Assembly (NCBI RefSeq): GCF_001431665.1
Contig: NZ_LLXV01000001.1
Coordinates: 55,239-119,238, forward strand
Reading direction: 5' to 3'
DNA: 64,000 nucleotides
From: Stenotrophomonas beteli
Lineage (GTDB): Bacteria > Pseudomonadota > Gammaproteobacteria > Xanthomonadales > Xanthomonadaceae
The notes beneath the pieces are model-generated. The model was not told the DNA's origin. It searched no databases and saw only the letters and a program-made list of their open reading frames with translations. Shown here one piece after another: positions 31,413 to 41,500 of this stretch (position 1 is the stretch's first letter; each line of letters starts with the position of its first letter). The translations under genes were made by a program, and so were the position numbers.

Positions 31413-34400
31413 TTACGCACCGTGCGCAGCGAGCTGGCCCAGGCGCTGGACCGCGACCGAGACGGTCGGGTAGTCCAGGGTCTTCTGCTCGGCCAGTTCG
31501 GCCAGCATTGCCAGGGTGAAGCGCAGGCTGTTGTCGTCGCGGCCCATCCACGCAGCGACCTTGGCTTCGGCGCTTGCGCCCTTGGTGCCCAGCACCTGGC
31601 CGGCGAGGTTGCGGTGGTTGGCGGCCAGCTCGTCACGCAGCACGCCACGCGCCACCGCATGCCAGCGGCCGTTGACCTCCAGCGCGTCGACCTGCTCGAA
31701 CAGCCACGGCAGCTGCAGGGCATCGCCCAGGCGGAAGTGGACCTTGGACACGTCCACCGGCTTCAGCTTGCGGGTACGGGCCAGTTCGATGATGTCGAAC
31801 GCCGGCTCCAGGAAGTGCAGTTCGGCCAGCTGCTGCGCCAGGGCCGACGGCAGGCCCTTCTCCTTCCACTCGGCCACCAGGGCTTCGTAGGTCGGACGCT
31901 GCGAATCCGGCAGCACACCCGAAGCAACGCGGATGTCGTTGAACGGCCCCTGGTAGCGGTTGACTGCTTCGGTGATGCCCGGCATCGCGCCCGGGCGCGA
32001 CAGCAGCCAGCGCACGAACGAGCGCTGCAGCTTCCAGATCACTTCCAGTGCGTCGATCTGCACCGATTCCGGCACCTTGCCGTCGAGGGCATCGATCTGC
32101 GCCCACAACGCGCGTGCATCCAGCGTTTCGCGGCTGATGGTGTAGGCCTTGGCGACCTCGGCGATGGAACGGCCGGTGTCTTCCTGCATGCGCATCAGGA
32201 AGGTGGCGCCCATGCGGTTGATGGTCTGGTTGGTCACGGCCGTGGCGATGATCTCGCGCTTCAGGCGGTGACGCTCCATCGCGTCGGCATACTTCTTCTG
32301 CAGCGGGCTCGGGAAGTAGCGCTGCAGTTCCTTGGACAGGTACGGATCTTCCGGAATGTCCGAATCCAGCAGCTGGGCGAACGCCACCAGCTTGGAGTAG
32401 GACAGCAGCACCGACAGTTCCGGGCGGGTCAGGCCCTGGCCACGCGCCTTGCGCTGGGACAGCTCGGCATCGGACGGCAGGAACTCGATCTGGCGATCGA
32501 GCAGGCCCTGCTGTTCCAGGGTACGGATGAAGTGCTGCTTGGACCCCAGGCGCTTGACCGCCATCCGCTCCATCAGGCTCAGCGCCTGGTTCTGGCGGTA
32601 GTTGTCGTTCAGCACCAGGTCGGCCACTTCGTCGGTCATCGACGCCAGCAGCTTGTTGCGCTGTTCAACGGTCAGCTTCTTGGCGCGCACCACATCGTTG
32701 AGCAGGATCTTGATGTTGACTTCATGGTCGGAGGTGTCCACACCGGCCGAGTTGTCGATGAAGTCGGTGTTGAGCAGCACGCCGGCCTGCGCGGCTTCGA
32801 TACGGCCCAGCTGGGTCATGCCCAGGTTGCCACCCTCGCCCACCACCTTGCAGCGCAGCTCACCACCGTTCACGCGCAGCGCATTGTTGGCGCGGTCGCC
32901 GACATCGCTGTGCTGCTCGCTGGCGGCCTTGACGTAGGTACCGATGCCGCCGTTCCACAGCAGGTCGACCGGTGCCTTCAGGATCGCGCTCATCAGATCG
33001 TTCGGCGACAGTGCCTTGACGCTCTCGTCCAGGCCCAGCGCCTCACGCACCTGCGGGGTGATCTCGATCGACTTCAGGCTGCGCGGGTACACGCCGCCGC
33101 CCTTGCTGATCAGCTTGGCATCGTAGTCGGCCCAGCTCGAACGCGGCACGGTGAACATGCGCTCACGCTCGACGAACGAGGTCGCTGCATCCGGGTTCGG
33201 GTCCAGGAAGATGTGGCGGTGGTCGAATGCAGCGACCAGGCGGATATGGCGCGACAGCAGCATGCCGTTGCCGAACACGTCGCCGGACATGTCGCCGACG
33301 CCGACCGCGGTGAAGTCCTGGGTCTGGCTGTCACGGCCCAGCGCACGGAAGTGGCGCTTGACCGATTCCCACGCGCCACGCGCGGTGATGCCCATGCCCT
33401 TGTGGTCGTAACCGACCGAACCGCCGGAGGCGAACGCATCGCCCATCCAGAAGCCGTGCGCGATGGCCAGCCCGTTGGCGATGTCGGAGAAGGTCGCGGT
33501 GCCCTTGTCGGCGGCCACCACCAGGTACGGGTCGTCCATGTCGTGGCGCACGACATCCACCGGCGGCACGATCTTGTTGTTGACGATGTTGTCGGTGATG
33601 TCCAGCAGGCCCTGGATGAACAGCTTGTAGCAGGCCACGCCGTTGGCGAAGATCGCGTCGCGGTCGCCGTTCACCGGCGGGGTCTTGGCGAAGAAGCCGC
33701 CCTTTGCGCCGACCGGCACGATGACGGTGTTCTTGACCATCTGCGCCTTGACCAGGCCCAGCACTTCGGTGCGGAAGTCTTCGCGACGATCCGACCAGCG
33801 CAGGCCGCCACGGGCGACCGCGCCGAAGCGCAGGTGGGTACCTTCCACGCGCGGGCCGTAGACGAAGATCTCGCGGTACGGGCGCGGCTTCGGCAGGTCC
33901 GGCACCAGCGCCGAATCGAACTTGAAGCTGATGACATGGCCGTGCTGGCCGTTGGCATCGGTCTGGTAGTAGCTGGTGCGCAGGGTCGCGTCGATCACGC
34001 CCATGAACGAGCGCAGGATGCGGTCCTCGTCCAGGCTGGACACGCGGTCCATCAGCTTCAGCAGCGCATCGCGCGCGGCCTGCATCTGCGCGTCGCGGTC
34101 ACCCTTGCGGGCATCGACCACGGCCTTGAGCACCTTCAGGGTGGCGTCGTCGCCAGCGGCCAGCACATCGAAGTGGGCCTTCAGCTGGGCCTGGCCGGCC
34201 GCGATGTCGTCCTTGCTCTCGTGGCCGGTGGCCGGATCGAAGCGGGCTTCGAACAGCTCGACCAGCAGGCGGGCCAGCAGCGGGTAGCGGGCGAAGGTGC
34301 CTTCCACATAGGCCTGCGAGAACGGCACGCCGGTCTGCAGCAGGTACTTGCAGTAGCCGCGCAGCATGGCGACCTGGCGCCAGTGCAGGCCGGCAGCCAG

Positions 34401-36389
34401 TACCAGGCGGTTGAAGCCATCGTTCTCGGCATCGCCGTGCCAGACGCGGGCGAAGGTCTCGCCGAAGGCTTCATCGACACTGGCGGCATCGATCGCGCCA
34501 GCGGTCGACTCGACCTCGAAGTCCTGCACGTACACCGGGGCGTTGTCGACCGACAGGCGGTACGGACGCTCGGCGATCACGCGCAGGCCCATGTTTTCCA
34601 TCATCGGCAGCGCGTCCGACAGCGGAATGTCGTCCAGCTGGCGGTACAGCTTCAGGCGCAGGCCATCGCCGCTTTCGCGCGGCACCGCCTGCAGGCTCAG
34701 GCGCAGGTCGTCCGGGCCGGTCAGCGCGTCGAGCTGGCTGACGTCGTTGGCGGCAACGGCAGTGCTGTTGTCTTCGATGTAGCCGGCCGGCAGCGCCTTG
34801 CCGATACGGGCGGCGATACGCAGGCCTTCGGTCTCGCCGTGGCGGGCCACCAGCGCTTCGCGCAGGTCGTCCTGCCAGTTGCGCAGCACCTGGGCCAGCT
34901 TCTGTTCCAGTTCGGCGGTGTCGACGTCGAGCATCTCACCCGGCTTCGGGCGCACGATCAGGTGCACCTGCGCCAGCGGCGATTCGCCCAGCACCACCGA
35001 GCTGTCCACGTACTCACCGTGCAGTGCGTCCTTAAGCATCGCTTCGATGCGCAGGCGCACGTCGGTGTTGAAGCGCTCGCGCGGCAGGTAGACCAGCGCG
35101 GAGATGAAACGGCTGTACTTGTCGCGGCGCAGGAACAGGCGGCTGCGCACGCGCTCCTGCAGGCCCAGCACGCCCATCGCGGTGCGGAACAGTTCGTCCT
35201 CGCTGGACTGGAACAGTTCTTCGCGCGGCAGGGTTTCCAGGATGTGGCGCAGGGCCTTGCCGCTGTGGCTGGCCGGGGCCAGGCCGGACTGCTTCATCAC
35301 GTGCTCGTGGCGCTGGCGCACCAGCGGGATTTCCCACGGGCGGCGGTTGTAGGCGCTGGAGGTGAACAGGCCGAGGAAGCGCTGCTCGCCGATGATCTTG
35401 CCCTTGGCGTCGAATTCCAGCACGCCGATGTAGTCCATGTAGCCGGCGCGGTGCACGCGCGAACGGGCATTGGTCTTGGTCAGGATCAGCGCGTCCTTCA
35501 ACCCGGACGTGGTGTTCAGGCCCTGCGCGGCCAGGGTCTTGACCGGACGGGCGGCGGACTTGTCCTTGCCGCGCATCAGGCCCAGGCCGGTGTCGTTCAG
35601 CGGCGCCAGCACCTCTTCCTTGCCCTGCTTCTCGACGCGGTACTCGCGGTAGCCGAAGAAGGTGAAGTGATTGTCAGCGGCCCAGCGCAGGAATTCCTGT
35701 GCTTCCTTGCGCGAGGCATCGTCGACCGGCAGCTGGCGGCTGCCCAGGTCGTCGGCGAGCGCCAGCGCCTTGTCCTTCATCGGCTGCCAGTCGCGCACGA
35801 TCGCTCGTACTTCGTCCAGCGCCTTGTTGATGGCCTGTTCGATGGCGGCCATGGCGTCGGCCGGCTGGCGATCGATTTCCAGCAGCATCACCGACTCGGC
35901 ATCACCCTCGCCGACCTTGACCAGCTTGCCGGCCTTGTCGCGGGTGAAGCGCAGCACCGGGTGGCCCAGCACGTGGACGCCCACGCCCTGCTCGGCCAGC
36001 GACATGGTGACCGTATCGACGAGGAACGGCATGTCATCGTTGACGATCTGCAGCACGGTGTGCGGCGATTCCCAACCATTGGCCTTGGCGGTCGGATTGA
36101 ACACGCGGACGTTGGCCTTGCCGGCCTTGCGGGCACGGGCGAATTCCAGCGTCTCAGCCGCGAGAGCGGCCCACTCTTCAGCGCTGTGGTGCGGGAACTC
36201 GTCCGACTCCATGCGCTTGTAGAAGTCAGTGGCAAAGGCCACTGCTTCGGCCTGCGCGGCCGCGGGGTAGCGCTTGCGCAAGGCCGTGTACACCGGCTCC
36301 AGGGAGAAACCAGCGGTCACTGCGACCTCCGACTCTGCTGGTTTCGTCTTGTTTTTCACGGTCTTGGCTGCGGTTTTTTGCGGTTTCAT
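31413..36389 (-). CDS. NAD-specific glutamate dehydrogenase, 180-kDa class
   Basis: Catabolic enzyme that deaminates glutamate to 2-oxoglutarate with NAD. At 1658 residues it belongs to the large GDH class found in Streptomyces, Pseudomonas and Xanthomonadaceae. The catalytic part lies in the second half: RGGLRWSDRREDFRTEVLGLVKAQM (split here as RGGLRWSDR then EDFRTEVLGL), the glycine-rich IVPVGAKGGFFAK, and the nucleotide-binding GGIGTYVKA and VVGEGGNLGMTQLGR. Regulatory ACT-like modules occupy the N-terminal half. The ATG at 36389 (MKPQKTAAKTVKNKTKP) starts a lysine-rich lead. It stands alone, with the TetR regulator divergent upstream. Confidence 0.95.
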   Translation of the reverse strand: MKPQKTAAKTVKNKTKPAESEVAVTAGFSLEPVYTALRKRYPAAAQAEAVAFATDFYKRMESDEFPHHSAEEWAALAAETLEFARARKAGKANVRVFNPTAKANGWESPHTVLQIVNDDMPFLVDTVTMSLAEQGVGVHVLGHPVLRFTRDKAGKLVKVGEGDAESVMLLEIDRQPADAMAAIEQAINKALDEVRAIVRDWQPMKDKALALADDLGSRQLPVDDASRKEAQEFLRWAADNHFTFFGYREYRVEKQGKEEVLAPLNDTGLGLMRGKDKSAARPVKTLAAQGLNTTSGLKDALILTKTNARSRVHRAGYMDYIGVLEFDAKGKIIGEQRFLGLFTSSAYNRRPWEIPLVRQRHEHVMKQSGLAPASHSGKALRHILETLPREELFQSSEDELFRTAMGVLGLQERVRSRLFLRRDKYSRFISALVYLPRERFNTDVRLRIEAMLKDALHGEYVDSSVVLGESPLAQVHLIVRPKPGEMLDVDTAELEQKLAQVLRNWQDDLREALVARHGETEGLRIAARIGKALPAGYIEDNSTAVAANDVSQLDALTGPDDLRLSLQAVPRESGDGLRLKLYRQLDDIPLSDALPMMENMGLRVIAERPYRLSVDNAPVYVQDFEVESTAGAIDAASVDEAFGETFARVWHGDAENDGFNRLVLAAGLHWRQVAMLRGYCKYLLQTGVPFSQAYVEGTFARYPLLARLLVELFEARFDPATGHESKDDIAAGQAQLKAHFDVLAAGDDATLKVLKAVVDARKGDRDAQMQAARDALLKLMDRVSSLDEDRILRSFMGVIDATLRTSYYQTDANGQHGHVISFKFDSALVPDLPKPRPYREIFVYGPRVEGTHLRFGAVARGGLRWSDRREDFRTEVLGLVKAQMVKNTVIVPVGAKGGFFAKTPPVNGDRDAIFANGVACYKLFIQGLLDITDNIVNNKIVPPVDVVRHDMDDPYLVVAADKGTATFSDIANGLAIAHGFWMGDAFASGGSVGYDHKGMGITARGAWESVKRHFRALGRDSQTQDFTAVGVGDMSGDVFGNGMLLSRHIRLVAAFDHRHIFLDPNPDAATSFVERERMFTVPRSSWADYDAKLISKGGGVYPRSLKSIEITPQVREALGLDESVKALSPNDLMSAILKAPVDLLWNGGIGTYVKAASEQHSDVGDRANNALRVNGGELRCKVVGEGGNLGMTQLGRIEAAQAGVLLNTDFIDNSAGVDTSDHEVNIKILLNDVVRAKKLTVEQRNKLLASMTDEVADLVLNDNYRQNQALSLMERMAVKRLGSKQHFIRTLEQQGLLDRQIEFLPSDAELSQRKARGQGLTRPELSVLLSYSKLVAFAQLLDSDIPEDPYLSKELQRYFPSPLQKKYADAMERHRLKREIIATAVTNQTINRMGATFLMRMQEDTGRSIAEVAKAYTISRETLDARALWAQIDALDGKVPESVQIDALEVIWKLQRSFVRWLLSRPGAMPGITEAVNRYQGPFNDIRVASGVLPDSQRPTYEALVAEWKEKGLPSALAQQLAELHFLEPAFDIIELARTRKLKPVDVSKVHFRLGDALQLPWLFEQVDALEVNGRWHAVARGVLRDELAANHRNLAGQVLGTKGASAEAKVAAWMGRDDNSLRFTLAMLAELAEQKTLDYPTVSVAVQRLGQLAAHGA

Positions 36390-36619
36390 GGCAGAGCGAT
36401 GCGCTTGCTCAGTTGGGAAAATGAAATTGTAGCCCTACCGCACGAAAAGGCCTTGCTGCAGGACGGAATAAGCAGATTCGGGTTTGCTGCGGTTTAGACG
36501 CCTATTCAGTTCGCTCCGGTATGGTCCCGGCGCCCTCCCCGGCACTGCCGACAGGATCGGCAAAGCGTGTTACCGGAAGACACACGCGGCAACGCCGATT
36601 CGATTCCACAATGCTGAAC

Positions 36620-36635
36620 TGGACGGTATAGTCCA
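36620..36635 (+). promoter_or_regulatory. Palindromic operator overlapping a -10 box of the tetR-RND operon
   Basis: The dyad TGGAC-ggtata-GTCCA contains the -10-like TATAGT (36627-36632). Seven bases separate it from the GTG chosen as the regulator's start, so transcription would begin at or next to the start codon and the message may be leaderless. The position suits autorepression by the TetR protein. The -35 box is poor. Confidence 0.45.
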
Positions 36636-36639
36636 CCGC

Positions 36640-37296
36640 GTGAACCCGGCCTACCTTCCCGTTGCCCTCGACGCACGCGATGAGCGCGTGTTCGATGCCG
36701 TGCGCGAACTGCTGGCCCAGCAGGGCATGCAGATAAGCATGGACGCGGTGGCCCAGCATGCCGGCTGTTCCAAGCAGACCCTGTACTCGCGTTATGGCAG
36801 CAAGCAGGAGCTGCTGCGCCGGGTCATGCAGCGCCATGTCGGCCACGCCACCGGCGCCATGGTGCGTGCACTCCGCACTGACGACCTGCGTGCCAGCCTG
36901 CTCCAGTTCGCCACCGACTTCCTGGAGCATTTCAACCAACCGCACGTGGGCCAGGCCTGTCGGCTGATCGCTGCCGACGCCGCGCAGTTTCCTGAAGAGG
37001 CGCGTACGCTGTACCGGCATGGCGCCGGCGCGCTGACGCTTCATCTTGCTGAATGGATTGGAACCGTTTGCATGCAGGGCCGGCTCCGCCATGACGACCC
37101 GCACTACATGGCCGAACTGCTGCTGAGCATGATCGCCGGTCAGGATTTCGACAAACAGCGCTTCCATACCGCCCATCGTGATGACGCGTTGCAGCGTCGG
37201 CGCTGGGCAGAGTTCTCCGTCGACAGCTTCCTGCGCGCGTTTGCGCCGCAGCCGTCGCCGGCCCCGACTACAAACCAACCCCGGAGTTCCTCCTGA
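36640..37296 (+). CDS. TetR/AcrR-family regulator of the adjoining RND pump
   Basis: A 218-residue TetR-type repressor. The N-terminal DNA-binding domain has the expected pattern VFDAVRELLAQQGMQISMDAVAQHAGCSKQTLYSRYGSKQ (helix-turn-helix about residues 25-60), followed by a ligand domain (AcrR-like). Start GTG 36640 was chosen because the family N-terminus is short and the operator lies just ahead; an open frame continues upstream to 36484 but that stretch has no coding look. Its stop overlaps the adaptor gene start (TGATG), so it is the first gene of the pump operon and likely controls itself. Confidence 0.88.
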   Translation: MNPAYLPVALDARDERVFDAVRELLAQQGMQISMDAVAQHAGCSKQTLYSRYGSKQELLRRVMQRHVGHATGAMVRALRTDDLRASLLQFATDFLEHFNQPHVGQACRLIAADAAQFPEEARTLYRHGAGALTLHLAEWIGTVCMQGRLRHDDPHYMAELLLSMIAGQDFDKQRFHTAHRDDALQRRRWAEFSVDSFLRAFAPQPSPAPTTNQPRSSS

Positions 37297-38549
37297 TGAC
37301 CGCCCCACTCCGCACCCTTGCCTTGACGTGCGCCGTTGCTGTCGCGCTGGCTGCCTGCAAGAAGCCGGAACAGCAGACACCCCCGCCGCCGGAGGTGGGC
37401 GTGATCGACGCCAAGCCGCAGACCCTGCCGCTGCAGCGTGAGCTGGTCGGCCGCCTGTCGCCGTTCCGCAGTGCCGACGTGCGCGCACGCGTGCCGGGCG
37501 TTCTACTCAAGCGTGTCTACCAGGAAGGCTCGCAGGTCAAGCAGGGCCAGACCCTGTTCCTGATCGACCCGGCGCCGCTGCGCGCCTCGCTCAATGCGTC
37601 CGAAGCGCAGCTGGCTTCGGCGCGCGCCACCTACGCCAACGCCAAGGTCGCCGCCGACCGCGCCCGTTCGCTGGCACCGCAGCAGTTCGTCTCCAGGTCC
37701 GACCTGGACAACGCCGAATCGGCCGAGCGCACCGCACTGGCCGCGGTCAAGCAGGCCGAAGCTGCGGTGACCTCCTCGCGGATCAACCTGGGCTACGCCG
37801 AGGTGACCGCACCGATCAGCGGCGTGGCCAACAAGCAGCAGGTCACCGAGGGTGCGCTGGTCGGCCAGGGCGATGTAACCCTGCTGACCACCGTCGATCA
37901 GCTCGATCCGCTGTACGTGAACTTCTCGCTGAGCGTGGACGAACTGACCCAGCTGCGCGCGCAGCAGGCCAAGGGTGCGCTGGCGCTGTCCGGCGATGGC
38001 AAGGCGACGGTCAACGTCAAGCTGGCCGATGGCAGCACCTACAGCGAGCCGGGCACGCTGGACTTCTCCTCGACCACGGTCGATCCGGCCACCGGCGCGG
38101 TGTCGCTGCGTGCACTGCTGCCGAACCCGCAGCAGATCCTGCTGCCGGGTGCGTTCGTCAGCTTCCAGGCCAATCTGGGCGAGCGCAACAACGCCTACCT
38201 GGTGCCGCAGCAGGCGCTGCTGCGTGACACCAACGGCGGCTACGTGATGGTGGTCGGCGCCGACGGCAAGGTCATTCGCAAGAACGTCAAGACCGATGGC
38301 GCGCAGAACGGCAACTGGCTGGTCAGCGATGGCCTGGCCGCCGGCGACAAGGTCATCGTGGCCGGCGTGCAGAAGGTCAAGGAAGGCGCACCGGCCGTGG
38401 CCAAGCCGTGGACCCCGGGGCAGGACGCCAATGGCAAGCCCGCCGCAGGTGGCGCTGCACCGGCGGCCGCCAATGCGCCGGCCGACGCGGCCAAGCCCGA
38501 GCAGGCCGATGCGGCCAAGCCGGCCGCCACCGAATCGAACAAGCAGTAA
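37296..38549 (+). CDS. RND efflux periplasmic adaptor lipoprotein
   Basis: A 417-residue membrane fusion protein that links an inner-membrane RND pump to an outer-membrane channel. The signal ends in the lipobox LAAC (Cys20 or nearby), followed by a KKPEQQTPPPP linker. The lipoyl half-motifs are seen around RVYQEGSQVKQGQTLFLIDPAPLRA and GYAEVTAPISGVANKQQVTEGALVGQG, with the alpha-hairpin between them, and the beta-barrel and membrane-proximal domains follow. The C-terminal 50 residues are an Ala/Pro/Lys-rich tail. It is coupled to the tetR stop and 15 bases from the pump gene. Confidence 0.93.
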   Translation: MTAPLRTLALTCAVAVALAACKKPEQQTPPPPEVGVIDAKPQTLPLQRELVGRLSPFRSADVRARVPGVLLKRVYQEGSQVKQGQTLFLIDPAPLRASLNASEAQLASARATYANAKVAADRARSLAPQQFVSRSDLDNAESAERTALAAVKQAEAAVTSSRINLGYAEVTAPISGVANKQQVTEGALVGQGDVTLLTTVDQLDPLYVNFSLSVDELTQLRAQQAKGALALSGDGKATVNVKLADGSTYSEPGTLDFSSTTVDPATGAVSLRALLPNPQQILLPGAFVSFQANLGERNNAYLVPQQALLRDTNGGYVMVVGADGKVIRKNVKTDGAQNGNWLVSDGLAAGDKVIVAGVQKVKEGAPAVAKPWTPGQDANGKPAAGGAAPAAANAPADAAKPEQADAAKPAATESNKQ

Positions 38550-38564
38550 CGGGAACCTTCCGTC

Positions 38565-41500
38565 ATGCCTAAATTTTTCATCGAGCATCCAGTCTTCGCC
38601 TGGGTGGTTGCGATCCTGATCTCGCTCAGCGGCGTGATCGCGATCCTCAACCTGGGTGTGGAGTCCTACCCCAACATCGCCCCGCCACAGGTGACCGTCT
38701 CGGCCACCTACCCGGGTGCCAGTGCCGACACCACGGAAAAATCGGTCACCCAGGTGATCGAGCAGCAGCTGACCGGTATCGATCACCTGCTGTACTTCAG
38801 TTCCTCATCCGCCTCCAACGGCCGCGCCTCGATCACCCTGACCTTCGAGACCGGTACCGATCCGGACATCGCCCAGGTGCAGGTGCAGAACAAGGTCTCG
38901 CTGGCCACGCCACGACTGCCGTCGGAAGTGACCCAGCAGGGCGTGGTGGTGGCCAAGGCCAACGCCGGCTTCCTGATGGTGATCGCGCTGCAGTCCGATA
39001 CGCCGACCATCAACCGTGACGCCCTGAACGACATCGTGGGCTCGCGCGTGCTCGACCAGGTCTCGCGCATCCCCGGCGTCGGCAGCACCCAGCAGTTCGG
39101 CTCCGAGTACGCCATGAACATCTGGCTGAACCCGGAGAAGATGCAGGGCTACGGCCTGTCGGCCAGCCAGGTGCTGGCCGCGGTACGCGCGCAGAACGTG
39201 CAGTTCGCCGCCGGTGCGCTGGGTTCGGACCCGTCGCCGGAAGGCCAGCACTTCACCGCCACGGTCTCGGCCGAAGGCCGCTTCAGCTCGCCGCAGGAAT
39301 TCGAGAACATCATCCTGCGCGCCAACCCCGACGGCTCGCGCGTGCTGCTCAAGGACATTGCCCGCGTAGCCTTCGGTGCCAACAACTACGGTTTTGATAC
39401 CCAGTACAACGGCAAGCCCACCGGTGCCTTCGCCATCCAGCTGCTGCCGGGCGCCAACGCCCTGAACGTGGCCGACGCGGTGCGCGCCAAGATGGACGAA
39501 CTGCAGCCCAGCTTCCCGTCCGGCGTGACCTGGTTCTCGCCGTACGACAGCACCACCTTCGTCAAGATCTCGATCCAGGAAGTGGTCAAGACCCTGTTCG
39601 AAGCGGTGTTGCTGGTGTTCCTGGTGATGCTGATCTTCCTGCAGAACTTCCGCGCCACGCTGATCCCGACCCTGGTCATCCCGGTGGCCCTGCTCGGCAC
39701 CTTCCTGGGCATGTGGATGATCGGCTTCACGATCAACCAGCTGACCCTGTTTGCGATGGTGCTGGCGATCGGCATCGTGGTCGATGACGCGATCGTGGTG
39801 ATCGAGAACGTCGAGCGCATCATGACCGAGGAAGGGCTGGCGCCGAAGCCGGCCACGCAGAAGGCGATGACCCAGATCACCGGCGCGGTGGTGGCGATCA
39901 CCGTCGTGCTGGCGGCGGTGTTCATCCCGTCGGCACTGCAGGGCGGTGCCGCCGGCGAGATCTACAAGCAGTTCGCGCTGACCATCGCCATCTCGATGGC
40001 CTTCTCGGCATTCCTGGCACTGGGCTTCACCCCGGCGCTGTGCGCGACCTTCCTGAAGCCGACGCACAACGACAACCCGAACATCGTCTACCGCACCTTC
40101 AACAAGTACTACGACAAGATCAGCCACACCTACGTGGGGCATATCACCTCGGCGGTGCGCCACGCCCCGCGCTGGATGATCCTGTTCGTGGTGCTGACCG
40201 CGCTGTGCGGCTTCCTGTTCACCCGCATGCCGGGCAGCTTCCTGCCGGAAGAAGACCAGGGCTATGCGCTGGCGATCGTGCAGCTGCCGCCGGGTTCGAC
40301 CAAGGGCCAGACCAACGAAGTGTTCGCGCAGATGCGTGGCATCCTGGAAAAGCAGGATGGCTATGAAGGCATGCTGCAGGTGGCCGGCTTCAGCTTTGTC
40401 GGTTCCGGCGAGAACGTGGGCATGGGCTTCATCCGCCTGAAGCCGTGGGAGGAACGCAAGTTCACCGCGCCGGAGTTCATCCAGAACATGAACGGCGCGT
40501 TCTACGGCATCAAGGAAGCGCAGATCTTCGTGGTCAACCTGCCCACCGTGCAGGGCCTGGGCCAGTTCGGCGGCTTCGACATGTGGCTGCAGGATCGCAG
40601 TGGTGCCGGCTACGAGCAGCTCACCCAGGCACGCAACATCCTGCTCGGCAAGGCCGCGCAGAAGCCTGAAGCGCTGGTCGGCGTGCGCCCCAACGGCCTG
40701 GAGAACGCGCCACAGCTGCAGCTGCACGTCGATCGCGTGCAGGCGCAGTCGATGGGCATGTCGGTGTCGGACGTGTACAGCACCATCCAGCTGATGCTGG
40801 CACCGGTGTATGTCAACGACTTCTTCTACGAGGGCCGCATCAAGCGCGTGACCATGCAGGCCGATGGCCCGTACCGCACCGGCCAGGAATCGCTGAAGAG
40901 CTTCTACAGCCCGTCCAGCCTGACCACCAATGCCGATGGCACCAACGCGATGATCCCGCTCAACACGGTGGTCAAGTCCGAGTGGGTGTCGGCACCGCCG
41001 TCGCTGAGCCGCTACAACGGTTACTCGGCGATCAACATCGTCGGCTCGCAGGCCCCGGGCACCAGCTCGGGTGAAGCGATGCAGACGATGGAGAGCATCG
41101 TCAACGACGACCTGCCGGCCGGCTTCGGCTACGACTGGTCCGGCATGTCCTACCAGGAAATCCTGGCCGGCAACGCCGCGACCCTGCTGCTGGTGCTGTC
41201 CATCGTGGTGGTGTTCCTGTGCCTGGCCGCGCTGTATGAAAGCTGGTCGATCCCGGTAGCGGTGCTGCTGGTGGTACCGCTGGGCGTGCTGGGCGCGCTG
41301 GGCCTGTCGATGCTGCGTGGCCTGCCCAACGATCTGTTCTTCAAGATCGGCCTGATCACCGTGATCGGCCTGGCAGCGAAGAACGCGATCCTGATCGTGG
41401 AGTTCGCGGTGGAGCAACGCGCAGCGGGCAAGAACCTGCGCGATGCCACCATCGAGGCGGCGCGCCTGCGCTTCCGCCCGATCCTGATGACCTCGTTCGC

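Noticed and set aside
31422..36497. A 1691-codon open frame on the plus strand over the glutamate dehydrogenase gene
   Set aside because: It is antisense to an intact, well-recognised gene, and its translation is low-complexity H/Q/V/G-rich without any domain. High GC content removes stop codons from the antisense frame.
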